Shown one piece after another: positions 38,953 through 48,095 of a stretch of DNA of 54,436 bases. This DNA comes from SAR324 cluster bacterium lautmerah10 (GTDB lineage Bacteria; SAR324; NAC60-12): contig LNZD02000093.1 in NCBI GenBank assembly GCA_001469005.2, positions 1-54,436 of the forward strand. The letters run 5' to 3'. The notes beneath the pieces were generated by a model. The model was not told where the DNA came from, did not search any database, and was given only the letters and a program-made list of their open reading frames with translations. Numbering within the stretch: position 1 is the stretch's first letter; every line of letters begins with the position of its first letter. Made by a program: the position numbers and the translations under genes.

Positions 38953-40236
38953 ATGATGGAAGTCAAACTATTTGACAATTATCAGGATTATCTTGCTCAA
39001 CTTCCCTCCACAGTCACAGAGGATATCTCCTCAAAAGTGTCAGAGATTCTTGAAGAAGTGCGAAATCATGGTGATTCTGCGCTCAAGAAGCTGACCTACC
39101 GATTTGATGGAATAGAGCTCGATTCAATCCGGGTCCAACCTGAAGATCTCCAATCAGCTCTCCAGGAGTTGGATCCCGAATTGCGTAAGGTTTTGGAACA
39201 AGCTGCGGAAAATATAAGAACATTCCATCAACGTCAGAAAACGGAAAGCCAGCTGGAATTCAGTGGCGATGGTACGATGCTCGGTTGGAAAATCAGTCCT
39301 CTCGACAGTGTGGGTATTTATGTTCCAGGGGGACGGGCCATCTATCCCTCGACGTTGTTGATGAATGTCATCCCGGCTCAAGTGGCAGGAGTGTCTAGGA
39401 TCGCAATGGTTTCGCCTCCTGACACAACGGGGTTGCCTGCAAGCCTGGTTCGGGCGTCCGCAGCATTACTTGGAGTTGATGAACTTTATTCTCTGGGAGG
39501 CGCCCAGGCGGTAGCGGCATTAGCCTGGGGGACCGAGACGGTTCCTGCAGTGGTCAAGATCACCGGACCAGGCAATGCATTTGTTGCTGAAGCGAAACGT
39601 CAGGTTTTCGGTAAGGTTGGTATCGATTCCTTTGCCGGACCAAGTGAAATCATGATCGTATGTGATCGTGAAGAAACCCCTGTCGAGTATCTTGTTAGAG
39701 ATCTTCTTTCCCAGGCAGAGCATGACCCTGAAGCAGGAGCGATCCTGGCCACTACGTCCCGAGATCAGGCTGAAAATGTTAAAAACCGGCTTCAGGAATT
39801 GGTTCCCACTTTACCAAGAAGAGAAATCATTGAAGAATCCTTCGCTTCACGTTCCGCACTGATTGTCTGTGATTCAAAGGAGGAGTGTTTTGACGCGGTG
39901 AATGAAATGGCTCCGGAGCATTTGGAACTTCTGACCGAAGATCCATTTCAGGACCTGCATCGAGTTCGTAACGCAGGTGCGATCTTTGTCGGTCCTAATA
40001 CCCCTGAAGCCGTGGGGGATTATTTTGCAGGGCCGAATCATACCCTGCCAACATCAGGATGTGCCAAGTTTGCTTCTCCCCTGGGAGTACAGGACTTTAC
40101 CAAATCAAGTTCTGTGCTTGCTTATTCTGAGGAGCGTCTCCAACGTGAAGGTTCCGCGATCATACGATTTGCAGAGGAGGAAAAACTTTATGCCCATGCG
40201 GAATCGATTCGCGTGAGGATGAAAACAACGGAATAG
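38953..40236 (+). CDS. hisD: Histidinol dehydrogenase
   Basis: The 427-residue zinc enzyme oxidises histidinol to histidine, the last two steps of the pathway. It has GWKISPLDSVGIYVPGGRAI, and KITGPGNAFVAEAKRQVFGK followed by IDSFAGPSEI. Zinc and catalytic residues sit in DLLSQAEHDPEAGAI and DYFAGPNHTLPTSGCAKF. No other his gene is nearby, so it is an isolated pathway gene here. It converges on the leftward yggT block. Confidence 0.95.
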   Translation: MMEVKLFDNYQDYLAQLPSTVTEDISSKVSEILEEVRNHGDSALKKLTYRFDGIELDSIRVQPEDLQSALQELDPELRKVLEQAAENIRTFHQRQKTESQLEFSGDGTMLGWKISPLDSVGIYVPGGRAIYPSTLLMNVIPAQVAGVSRIAMVSPPDTTGLPASLVRASAALLGVDELYSLGGAQAVAALAWGTETVPAVVKITGPGNAFVAEAKRQVFGKVGIDSFAGPSEIMIVCDREETPVEYLVRDLLSQAEHDPEAGAILATTSRDQAENVKNRLQELVPTLPRREIIEESFASRSALIVCDSKEECFDAVNEMAPEHLELLTEDPFQDLHRVRNAGAIFVGPNTPEAVGDYFAGPNHTLPTSGCAKFASPLGVQDFTKSSSVLAYSEERLQREGSAIIRFAEEEKLYAHAESIRVRMKTTE

Positions 40237-40261
40237 GAAAAATTTCAGAACCGAAATCAGG

Positions 40262-40414
40262 TCAGGTGGATCCTTGATTCAGCTGAGATGTTTTCATCTC
40301 GGATTCCAGCCTGGATACCCTGATTCCTTCCTTGACCCCCATCTGGTAACCAATACTTCCACAAATTCCTGCCAGGGCGGCAATCGCAACGATGTGAAGA
40401 CTGAGAAGCATCAT
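40262..40414 (-). CDS. Putative small single-helix membrane protein
   Basis: A 50-codon frame on the minus strand begins ATGATG 9 bases after the stop of the YggT gene. It encodes MMLLSLHIVAIAALAGICGS, then GYQMGVKEGIRVSRLESEMK and a short polar tail. One membrane helix followed by a charged amphipathic segment is a believable design. No good ribosome binding site is visible, and I do not recognise a family, so it could be chance. Confidence 0.4.
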   Translation of the reverse strand: MMLLSLHIVAIAALAGICGSIGYQMGVKEGIRVSRLESEMKTSQLNQGST

Positions 40415-40423
40415 AAGCAGTTT

Positions 40424-41041
40424 TCAGAAAACGCAGAGTGGGACCGGGTACGATAAACTGCTTCCGTATTGGGAGATGGGACCAACCACAAAAGTCAGCA
40501 GCATCATGAAGAACATCATCGCAATCAGAGGTGAAAAATCTACCGAGGTTCTAGGCAGGTAACGCTGAATTGGAGTAATCAACGGATCTGCCAAAACATG
40601 AATGATCCGTACCAGCGGGTTGTTGAAGGCAGGGTTCACCAGGGTCAGAAAAAACCAGACCACGAGCACGATCACGAAAAAGAAAAAAAGACTTTGTAAC
40701 ACGATAGCGGCACCTTGAAGCAGATGCCCTCCGCTTTGAAGAAGAATCTGGTTACTGTCACTTTGTCCTTCAAGCAGAAGATTCAGTGATCTTAATTCTG
40801 CAGGAACCACCGCCTGTGCAAAGATAACCAAAAGTAAAGCAGCATAAGGACTGAAATGGGCGAGCATCATCGGCATTCGCTGTTCACACCAGACCCAGAG
40901 CGGACGGGTCACCCGGGCGATCCATTGTACGATGGGGTTGTATGGGTCTGCACTGACCCAGGTCAGAAGCACTGCGATGATGATCAGCCACTTGTACAAA
41001 AAGAGGCCGAAACAAAGAACGGAAGCTAACAGTTCCAGCAT
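40424..41041 (-). CDS. YggT-family membrane protein with two YGGT repeats
   Basis: The 205-residue protein has two similar halves. Each is a helix, a loop with NPxV/x-R-x-x-x-P (YNPIVQWIARVTRPLW; FNNPLVRIIHVLADPLITPI) and another helix (HFSPYAALLLVIFA; DFSPLIAMMFFMML). This is the YggT duplication. YggT proteins are linked to osmotic or envelope stress without a clear mechanism. It begins 10 bases after the IscA-type gene, suggesting co-transcription. Confidence 0.85.
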   Translation of the reverse strand: MLELLASVLCFGLFLYKWLIIIAVLLTWVSADPYNPIVQWIARVTRPLWVWCEQRMPMMLAHFSPYAALLLVIFAQAVVPAELRSLNLLLEGQSDSNQILLQSGGHLLQGAAIVLQSLFFFFVIVLVVWFFLTLVNPAFNNPLVRIIHVLADPLITPIQRYLPRTSVDFSPLIAMMFFMMLLTFVVGPISQYGSSLSYPVPLCVF

Positions 41042-41051
41042 GCTGCCGGAT

Positions 41052-41447
41052 TCAGGAATGGGACTTTTTCAGGTCTCGAACCGGAGTGAAGGATTCTCCG
41101 CATCCGCATTGGTGACCGTTCACAAGCTGCTCAAAAACGAAACCCTGCTCGACAAGATTTTTGTCGGTAAAATCAATTTTTACCGGACCAAGAATATCGG
41201 TCAGGCATTCCCGTTCGACAACCACGGAAATTTCACCGCTTTTGATGGTAAGATCTTCAGAATGGATGTCTTCCGGACCGTTCCATTCAAGTTCGTATTT
41301 CCAGCCTGAACACCCCCCCGGCTTGGCACCAATTCTGAGAAAGGATTGTTCGAGATTTTTTCCTTCGGCCTGGCAAGCTTCTTTGAACACCGTTGCCGCT
41401 CTCTCACTGACAAGGACCTCGGGGATTACTTCATTTTCTAGAGCCAT
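41052..41447 (-). CDS. IscA/ErpA-type iron-sulfur carrier
   Basis: The 131-residue A-type carrier has the three conserved cysteines: C46 in KPGGCSGWKY and C114/C116 in HQCGCGESF. It passes Fe-S clusters to target proteins. AGGAT lies ahead of the ATG. Next to the CGFS-glutaredoxin fusion gene, which belongs to the same pathway. IscA, ErpA and SufA cannot be told apart by sequence alone. Confidence 0.88.
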   Translation of the reverse strand: MALENEVIPEVLVSERAATVFKEACQAEGKNLEQSFLRIGAKPGGCSGWKYELEWNGPEDIHSEDLTIKSGEISVVVERECLTDILGPVKIDFTDKNLVEQGFVFEQLVNGHQCGCGESFTPVRDLKKSHS

Positions 41448-41481
41448 CTTCTATCCTGAAGGCTGTGATGAATCCATGGAA

Positions 41482-42198
41482 TCAGTAGCGTGGAATGCTG
41501 CTGTCGACGGTTTGGGACCATCCGTCGATTCCATCTGAAACATTGTACACCTGCTGAAATCCCTGTGAAGTGAAATATTGTGCCGCCTGCCTGCTGCGAA
41601 TGCCCTGGTGACAGATCAGCATCATCGGGGTTTCTGGATCCCAACTGTCGAGAATTTCCTGCGCCGTATGATTGTCCAGCATTCGTGAGTTGTCGAGAGC
41701 TGCTTTCGCTCTCTCTTCCGGAGGTCTCACATCGAGGATGGCGATTTCCGGCTGGTTCTTGAGGATTTCTGAAGCTTCAACCGATGAGACTTCCTGTACT
41801 TCGGCTGGAGGTGGAGGAGGAGTGAACTCACGGTCGGGGTAAGCTGACTTGAGAACATCTGCCAATTCACCATTACCTGAAAGTTCCTCAATGATGTCGC
41901 AGCCTCCTACGAATTCATTCTTCACATATAGCTGTGGGATCGTCGGCCAATTCGAAAAATCCTTGATGCCTTGGCGTATGCCTTCATCCGAAAGTACATT
42001 GAAACTTTGGAATGGAACGTTCCAGCTGTTGAGAACCTGAACGACTCGGTAGGAAAAACCGCATTGGGGAGCTTCAGGACTGCCCTTCATAAAAAGAAAA
42101 ACAGGATTGTCCTCCACCATTTTGCTGATTCTTGCTTCAGGAGCAGAATCTTGGGAAGCGCTTCCTTCTGAATCGGAAGATACAACTTTAAATTTCAT
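41482..42198 (-). CDS. Monothiol glutaredoxin (CGFS) fused to rhodanese domain
   Basis: Residues about 20-118 are a Grx4/GrxD-type monothiol glutaredoxin with CGFS at 46-49, WPTIPQLYV at 84-92 and GGCDI at 98-102. It binds a glutathione-ligated 2Fe-2S cluster. A linker with five prolines (127-131) leads to a rhodanese domain (about 135-230). That domain has DVRPPEER and the catalytic cysteine C196 in LICHQGIRSR. GAGGT precedes the ATG. The fused sulfurtransferase beside an A-type carrier suggests a combined Fe-S or sulfur-relay role; that is inference. Confidence 0.9.
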   Translation of the reverse strand: MKFKVVSSDSEGSASQDSAPEARISKMVEDNPVFLFMKGSPEAPQCGFSYRVVQVLNSWNVPFQSFNVLSDEGIRQGIKDFSNWPTIPQLYVKNEFVGGCDIIEELSGNGELADVLKSAYPDREFTPPPPPAEVQEVSSVEASEILKNQPEIAILDVRPPEERAKAALDNSRMLDNHTAQEILDSWDPETPMMLICHQGIRSRQAAQYFTSQGFQQVYNVSDGIDGWSQTVDSSIPRY

Positions 42199-42313
42199 GG
42201 GACCTCTTTTCCTGCTGAGATTTTTTGTCTGACTTGTGAATCAGCACTAAATTGGTGCTGTTTATGGATGCAATTATTTAAAGAAATTATTATGATCCAT
42301 TTCTGCCAGAAAT

Positions 42314-44269
42314 TCAATAAGGACCGGCGGTAAAGATAAGCGGGTGTCGGGGGAAATGCTGTCGTGTGAATTTTTCCAGCCGTCTGGGAGAAACCGGAAC
42401 GGGAGTTTTTACTTCCGGTGCAAAAAGCGAAACACGGTACTCCTCAACAAACCAGAACAGTTCTTCGAAGGCTTTTTTCTCCTGCAGGTTCAGGTTTTCT
42501 TCTTTAAGTTGAGACAGGATTTTAATCCAGGGGTTGAGATTCATGGATTTTTCCAGATCTTTTTCGGGGTTTTGCAAGAGTCGGTCAAGCCTGATTCGGA
42601 CCGCCTTGAGGTAGCGTTTAAGATTGTTCCATTGGACAAAAGGAATTTTTGCTGGAAACCTTGACGGAAGAAGATTCGAAACATGTTCAACCAGGTTGTT
42701 GTGATCCATTTGAGTTGAGCGTTCTTTTAATTTTACAAGTTCTTCCTGGGTCAGATGGTAGGATTCCAGCAGTGATTTGAACCCAGGAAGGAACTGTCCG
42801 GAGATGGATTCCATTTTTCTTTGGGCTTCCTGAATCCTTGATTCATATTCGTGACTGCCTGAAATCCATGACCCCTCGAACAGGTGTTGAAAGAGATTCT
42901 GCCAGAGATCCTCTTTCATGGCTTCGGGGCTGCCGAAGGGTGCATAAAGAGCATGCAATTCATGGAGGTCGGAGAGTTCCTTCTGCATCCAGGCCAGATC
43001 CGGACCAACCGCCAGAGAAAGCATTTTGTATAATGCTGGGGCCGTCGAACGGGATGCTTCTTCCGAGTTTCCAAAAAGTCTTCGTGAAATCCGTTCATTG
43101 TTTATAGAGAGTCCCGGGAATCCCTTGAGGTTTGGTCCTCCAGGATTTTCGATCTCAATTTCCCTGGGAAGTTCAAAATTCCATCCGTTGATTTCATCCA
43201 AGTTCCACTTCATGGCTGCTTTCTTCCAAACCACAGAATCATCCCGGGAAATGCTGATCTTAGGAGACTGTTTCAATTCGGCTTTTCTCATTCTGATTAA
43301 TTCCAGTCCTTCCCTGCCTGCATGGACGATCTTGTTTCTGGAATCACGGATTTCAATCCTTGGTTTGAGATAATCCGGAATCCGATTCCAATCCCAGTCT
43401 TCTTCGGGAATGTGGATACGGTATGTTTCACGAACCAGGAGCCTTAAATTTTCAATGAAACTGTATCCAGTCCTGTTTTTTACAGACTCACTAATTTGGA
43501 TTGAGTTTGAAACATCCAGCCCTTCAGGAGGCTTCAAATCTGCTCTCAGACTTTTTGCACTATCACCAAGAGGGACAAAATGCCTTCGGGTGGTTTTTGG
43601 AAGGCTTTTGAGAAGATGAAAGATTCTTTCTTCCCATTGCCCGGGAACCAGCCATTCCAAGGCGTAAGGATGGAGAAAAGAGAGGTTTTCATCCCGGGCC
43701 TGCAGGGTGACTCCATCCGAATCAGAACCAAGGAGGAATTCATACTTTAACGGGAAACGAACCTCATCACTTTGCCAATGATCAGGATAATCTTCTATTG
43801 AGCCAAGTTCTTCATCAGAAAGTTGCAGAAAATCATCCAGTTTCATCATCAAAAAACCATCAGCACCTTCCTTTTTTCTGTTTCTCAGCAGCCGGTTGAG
43901 ATCGTGAATCGAACCGATACCATGCAGACGTTCGGTGTAAAATGCCTCCTGGGCCGCGTCAAGGTCATGTTCCCGGTTTCTCCGCAGTTTGGCGTCCTGG
44001 TCAAGCAACTGCTGCTTAAGCTTCCGATTGTTGCGGAAAAAGGGAAGGCGGCTTCTCAGTCTTCCTGAAACCAAAGCTTCCTGGATGAAATGCCGTGTTG
44101 CTTCAGCACGATTGATCCGTGCATAGGGAATGCTTCTACGCGGAACAATCGTCAAACCATAGAGGGTGACTCTCTCACTGGCTTCGACGATTCCGCTTTC
44201 TTCGTTGAACAGAGGCTCGGAATAGATGCTTCGGCATAGCTTACCACCGAGTCGTTCCAGCCATTCCAC
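42314..44269 (-). CDS. hrpA: ATP-dependent RNA helicase HrpA, C-terminal part (out of frame with N-terminal part)
   Basis: The 651-residue frame begins EWLERLGGKLCRSIYSEP and carries RVTLYGLTIVPRRSIPYARI followed by the DUF3418 domain, which is specific to HrpA. The same frame is open and homologous further upstream, back to about 44425: it reads YRGAGGKEVYIFPGSALAKR, then WILAAEQVETSRLFA. The true domain is thus larger than this frame's first ATG suggests. It is the continuation of the helicase at 44152-46317. The frame change sits at a likely deletion. Confidence 0.88.
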   Translation of the reverse strand: MEWLERLGGKLCRSIYSEPLFNEESGIVEASERVTLYGLTIVPRRSIPYARINRAEATRHFIQEALVSGRLRSRLPFFRNNRKLKQQLLDQDAKLRRNREHDLDAAQEAFYTERLHGIGSIHDLNRLLRNRKKEGADGFLMMKLDDFLQLSDEELGSIEDYPDHWQSDEVRFPLKYEFLLGSDSDGVTLQARDENLSFLHPYALEWLVPGQWEERIFHLLKSLPKTTRRHFVPLGDSAKSLRADLKPPEGLDVSNSIQISESVKNRTGYSFIENLRLLVRETYRIHIPEEDWDWNRIPDYLKPRIEIRDSRNKIVHAGREGLELIRMRKAELKQSPKISISRDDSVVWKKAAMKWNLDEINGWNFELPREIEIENPGGPNLKGFPGLSINNERISRRLFGNSEEASRSTAPALYKMLSLAVGPDLAWMQKELSDLHELHALYAPFGSPEAMKEDLWQNLFQHLFEGSWISGSHEYESRIQEAQRKMESISGQFLPGFKSLLESYHLTQEELVKLKERSTQMDHNNLVEHVSNLLPSRFPAKIPFVQWNNLKRYLKAVRIRLDRLLQNPEKDLEKSMNLNPWIKILSQLKEENLNLQEKKAFEELFWFVEEYRVSLFAPEVKTPVPVSPRRLEKFTRQHFPRHPLIFTAGPY

Positions 44270-46317
44270 TTCAATGTTGGCGACTTTACGGGCAAATAAT
44301 CTGGAAGTCTCAACCTGTTCCGCAGCCAGGATCCAGTTTCCCGATCTTTTTGCGAGAGCCGATCCGGGAAATATGTAAACTTCTTTACCCCCTGCCCCCC
44401 GGTATTGGGACTTCTCGATTTTTTGTACAATACATTCTGGTTCAGTTTCAGTAAACGGGCTTCTTTTAAAACCGTGGTGAGTTGACGATAGATATCACGC
44501 CATTCCCTCAGTCTGACAAAGGAAAGAAAATGCTTCTTGCAGAATTTACGCATCTTGTTTTCCGTCCTCAGCGACTCCCATTCATCATGGTAACGGTCCC
44601 AGATGTTGAGCAGCGTGAGGAAATCGGAATCGGGATGGACAAAGCTCCGATGCATCTGCCGGGCTTTTTCCTTCTCCTCCAATGGAAATTCCCTTGGATC
44701 CTGAATCGAAAGTCCGGCGGCAATCACCAAAACCTCACGGAGTGCCTGCTCTTCGAGAGCTTCAAGAAGCATACGTGCTATCTGGGGCTCAATCGGGAGA
44801 CGTGCCAATTGGCGACCTAAGGGATTCAGGCGTTGGTCTGAATCAAGTGCACCAAGCTCGTCCAAAAGTTTGAACCCCTCACGAACTGCACTTGCAGGAG
44901 GAGGATTCATGAAAGGAAACGACGTGATGCGATCCGGTCCTTTTTTGTTGGAATGACCCAAATCAAGAGAGAGCATCTGGAGGATTACTCCGGCCAGATT
45001 GGAACGCAGGATTTCCGGTTCAGCGTATTCGCGGAGCTGTTCAAAAACCTCTTCGGAATAGAGCCGGATACAGACTCCGGGTCCGACCCTGCCAGCACGG
45101 CCTGCTCGTTGGAGGGCATTACTCTGGGCAATCAGTTCAACTTGGAGCCGTTGAATCCGTTTTCGCGGAAGGTAACGGCTGATCCGTGCGGTTCCGGAAT
45201 CAATCACGTAACGGATGCCTGGAATGGTCAGGGACGTTTCTGCAATATTGGTGGCCACCACCACTTTTCTTTTAGGACTTACACGGAAGATCCGGTTTTG
45301 CTCCTTGGACGTCAATCGTCCATAAAGCGGAAGAAGTAGATGGTCTTGTTGATAGGGGCTGAGCCGTTCGATCACTTCCCGGATTTCTTGTTCTCCGGGA
45401 AGAAAAACCAGCAGGTCACCTTCTCTGGAATCCTCCAGCACTTCCCTGATTGAATCACAGGCAGCGTCAATGACCGTGTACTCCCCCGAATCGATCCGTG
45501 ATTCTTCAAGTCCCTGATACTGGATTTCCACCGGGTAACTTCGTCCTGAGACTTCAATCACCGGGGCATTTCCGAAGTTTTTTGAAAATTGATCGGTGTC
45601 GATGCTGGCTGAAGTGATGATCAGACGCAGGTCTCTTCGTTTATTGAGAAGCTGAAGCAGGTAGCCGAGGAGGAAGTCAATATTAAGCGACCGCTCGTGT
45701 GCCTCATCAAGAATGATTGTGTCGTACTGATCAAGAAAACGGTCACTTCGTGTTTCTGCCAAAAGCATTCCGTCGGTCATCACCTGGATCAGGGTTTCTT
45801 CAGAATGTTTTTCAGAAAAACGGATTCGATAACCCACCATTCTTCCGACTTCTGTTTCCAGTTCATGGGCGATCTGTCTGGAAATCGAGGTGGCAGCAAC
45901 TCTCCGGGGCTGGGTCAGGGCGATTCGTCCCCTGCGTCCTCTGCCTGCCTCAAGACAGAATTTGGGCAGTTGGGTGGTTTTCCCGGATCCTGTTTCACCG
46001 GAGACAATCAGGACCTGATGCGATTCCAGGGCTTCCAGGATCTGATCCCGGTGTTCCGAAATAGGTAGCTCAGAGGGAAAAACAATTCTCGGTTGAAGGG
46101 CTTTTCTTCTCTCAAGTTTATTCTTGGAAACTTCGGCCTTTTCCAGCAGTTTCAGGTAATCGGTTTCAAGAGCCTCGAGAGATTGTGAATGGGGTTCGGA
46201 AAGATTTTTAAATTTTGCTGAGAGACGACCGAAACGGCTACGCAATACATGCCGATCTGCCTGCATCACATTGGGAATCAGGCGTTCCAGATCCTGGAGG
46301 AGTTCCTTTGTGAGCAC
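44152..46317 (-). CDS. hrpA: ATP-dependent RNA helicase HrpA, N-terminal part (valid to about 44436)
   Basis: This DEAH-box helicase starts with GTG. It has Walker A GETGSGKT (107-114), TQPRRVAA, DEAH (204-207), SASIDTDQF, and the helicase C block with SNALQRAGRAGRVGPG. HA2 and OB-fold regions follow. Through KEARLLKLNQN it is normal; beyond that it reads the wrong frame. Homologues carry about 20-25 residues (an ALLTGLLS-type segment) between that point and QKIEKSQYRGAGG, which is present in another frame. A deletion of roughly 60-75 bases not divisible by three is inferred. HrpA rescues stalled ribosomes in E. coli. Confidence 0.9.
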   Translation of the reverse strand: MLTKELLQDLERLIPNVMQADRHVLRSRFGRLSAKFKNLSEPHSQSLEALETDYLKLLEKAEVSKNKLERRKALQPRIVFPSELPISEHRDQILEALESHQVLIVSGETGSGKTTQLPKFCLEAGRGRRGRIALTQPRRVAATSISRQIAHELETEVGRMVGYRIRFSEKHSEETLIQVMTDGMLLAETRSDRFLDQYDTIILDEAHERSLNIDFLLGYLLQLLNKRRDLRLIITSASIDTDQFSKNFGNAPVIEVSGRSYPVEIQYQGLEESRIDSGEYTVIDAACDSIREVLEDSREGDLLVFLPGEQEIREVIERLSPYQQDHLLLPLYGRLTSKEQNRIFRVSPKRKVVVATNIAETSLTIPGIRYVIDSGTARISRYLPRKRIQRLQVELIAQSNALQRAGRAGRVGPGVCIRLYSEEVFEQLREYAEPEILRSNLAGVILQMLSLDLGHSNKKGPDRITSFPFMNPPPASAVREGFKLLDELGALDSDQRLNPLGRQLARLPIEPQIARMLLEALEEQALREVLVIAAGLSIQDPREFPLEEKEKARQMHRSFVHPDSDFLTLLNIWDRYHDEWESLRTENKMRKFCKKHFLSFVRLREWRDIYRQLTTVLKEARLLKLNQNVLYKKSRSPNTGGQGVKKFTYFPDRLSQKDRETGSWLRNRLRLPDYLPVKSPTLKWNGWNDSVVSYAEASIPSLCSTKKAESSKPVRESPSMV

Positions 46318-46334
46318 GGGAAATTATGAACTGA

Positions 46335-46356
46335 TGGCAGGTTGAAAAACCTGCCA
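46335..46356. terminator. 9-bp hairpin between nuoM and hrpA
   Basis: TGGCAGGTT and AACCTGCCA flank a 4-base loop (gaaa), directly ahead of the leftward hrpA start. There is no T run on the minus strand after the stem, so strong termination of nuoM transcripts is doubtful. It may act as an mRNA processing or stabilising hairpin. Confidence 0.45.
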
Positions 46357-46392
46357 GGGCGGAAAAAGGTAAAGACTGAAAACGAAAAGTGT

Positions 46393-47973
46393 TCAGCGTT
46401 TTGAAAGAAGTTCCGGCTTCTTCAGACCCATAAGAGAAAGCAGGTCCTTCTGTTTATTCTCATCTTGAGCAAATCTTGGTTCCTGAGATTTGATCTGCTC
46501 GATGTATTTTTGGACGCTGACATCAATACGGTCAAAAAACGGCTGCGGATAGACTCCCAGGAAAACTGTCCAGAATGCAAGGGGGACCAGTACCACGACT
46601 TCGCGGAGTGAAAGGTCATTCAGTCCTTTGACCATGTCTTTGACGAGGGGTCCGAAAAGAACCCGCTGGACCATCCAGAGCATGTAGATTGCGGCAATGA
46701 TCACCCCTGCGGCAGCGATGATTCCATACCAGATATTCACCCGGGCAGCGCCGACCATCGCCAGGACCTCACCGACAAATCCGTTGAGTCCGGGCAATCC
46801 TACGGATGCCATGGAGAAAAACACGAGAAATACAGAAAATAAGGGCATCGTGTGAATGACTCCGCCGTAATCAACAATTTCCTGGGTGTGGGTTCGTTCG
46901 TAAATCATTCCCACCACAAGGAACAGAGCACCGGTCACAATTGCGTGGTTGATCATCTGGATCCAGCCTCCATAAACCCCTTGGGTATTGAGAGCGAACA
47001 GTCCAAGTACGATATAACCCATGTGAGCTACTGAGGAATAGGCGATCAGGCGTTTGATTTGCTTCTGCACCATCGCCACCAATCCTCCGTAAATGATGCC
47101 GATCAGAGAGAGGGTGATGAACAAGGGAGTCAGTTCATAAACCGCAGCCGGGAATACCGGCATGGCAAAACGTAGAAATCCGTAGGGTCCGAATTTCAGC
47201 ATCACTGCGGCAAGTTGGACGGAACCTGCTGTTGGTGCCTCATAGTGGGCATCTGGAAGCCAGGTATGGAACGGGAAAAGAGGAATCTTGACAGCAAAGG
47301 CGACTGCAAAACCAAGGAAGAGCCAGGTTTGGGTCTCCGGCGCGATGTTCATTCCATACCAGTCGAGAATATTGAAGGACCATCCGTTGTTAATTTCTTT
47401 GAAGAGGATGGCAGTGTAAATCAAGGCAACCAGCATCAGTAGGGAACCGACCATGGTGTAAATCACGAATTTCATCGTCGCATAAAGCCGGTTGGAACCG
47501 CCCCAGATCCCGATCAGAAAATACATCGGCACCAGCATCACTTCGAAGAAAACATAGAACAACACCACATCAAATGCCGCGAAACAACCGAGCATTCCAA
47601 TTTCCAACAAAAGCATCTGAATCTGGAACTGCCAGTTACGCTTCTGCAGGTTCCAGGAACCCAGTAAAGCCAGAGGTGTGATGAAAGTGATGATGAGCAG
47701 AAAAAACAGGTTCAGCCCGTCCAGTCCCAGGAAGTATTCAATATTGAATTGTGGAATCCAGCCGGTACGCTCCACCAGTTGAAGTCCTTCCTCGGAAGCA
47801 TCAAAATGAAACCAGAGGTAAAGGCTGAGGAGGAAAGTCAATAGGCTGCTTGAAAGTGCTGCAACTTTTGCAGGGATCCCATCACTTGCGTCACGGAAAA
47901 CTCCAGCCAGAGCAATTCCAAGAACCGGAGAGAAGATGATCAGGGAAAGAATCGGAAACTCCGCATACTGCAT
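46393..47973 (-). CDS. nuoM: NADH-quinone oxidoreductase subunit M (proton-translocating antiporter-like subunit)
   Basis: The 526-residue membrane protein has about 14 helices. It carries the antiporter-subunit residues: E144 in YVFFEVMLVPMYFLIG and K229 in AVKIPLFPFHTWLPDAHYEA. KRLIAYSSVAHMGYIVLG and ASVGLPGLNGFVGE are typical of NuoM/NdhD. AAGGT precedes the ATG. No nuoL, nuoN or other complex I gene adjoins it, so it is an orphan copy here, either part of a scattered complex I or of a related antiporter-like complex. Confidence 0.92.
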   Translation of the reverse strand: MQYAEFPILSLIIFSPVLGIALAGVFRDASDGIPAKVAALSSSLLTFLLSLYLWFHFDASEEGLQLVERTGWIPQFNIEYFLGLDGLNLFFLLIITFITPLALLGSWNLQKRNWQFQIQMLLLEIGMLGCFAAFDVVLFYVFFEVMLVPMYFLIGIWGGSNRLYATMKFVIYTMVGSLLMLVALIYTAILFKEINNGWSFNILDWYGMNIAPETQTWLFLGFAVAFAVKIPLFPFHTWLPDAHYEAPTAGSVQLAAVMLKFGPYGFLRFAMPVFPAAVYELTPLFITLSLIGIIYGGLVAMVQKQIKRLIAYSSVAHMGYIVLGLFALNTQGVYGGWIQMINHAIVTGALFLVVGMIYERTHTQEIVDYGGVIHTMPLFSVFLVFFSMASVGLPGLNGFVGEVLAMVGAARVNIWYGIIAAAGVIIAAIYMLWMVQRVLFGPLVKDMVKGLNDLSLREVVVLVPLAFWTVFLGVYPQPFFDRIDVSVQKYIEQIKSQEPRFAQDENKQKDLLSLMGLKKPELLSKR

Positions 47974-48095
47974 GAGCTGACCTTTAAAGATTTTGAATTA
48001 AAACCAAACACCAATTATGGAAAGATTCTACGACTTAAGGCAAGTTCATTATCTGCTTGGGAGTATGATCATTTCAGGAACTAAGCCTGCTTTGA

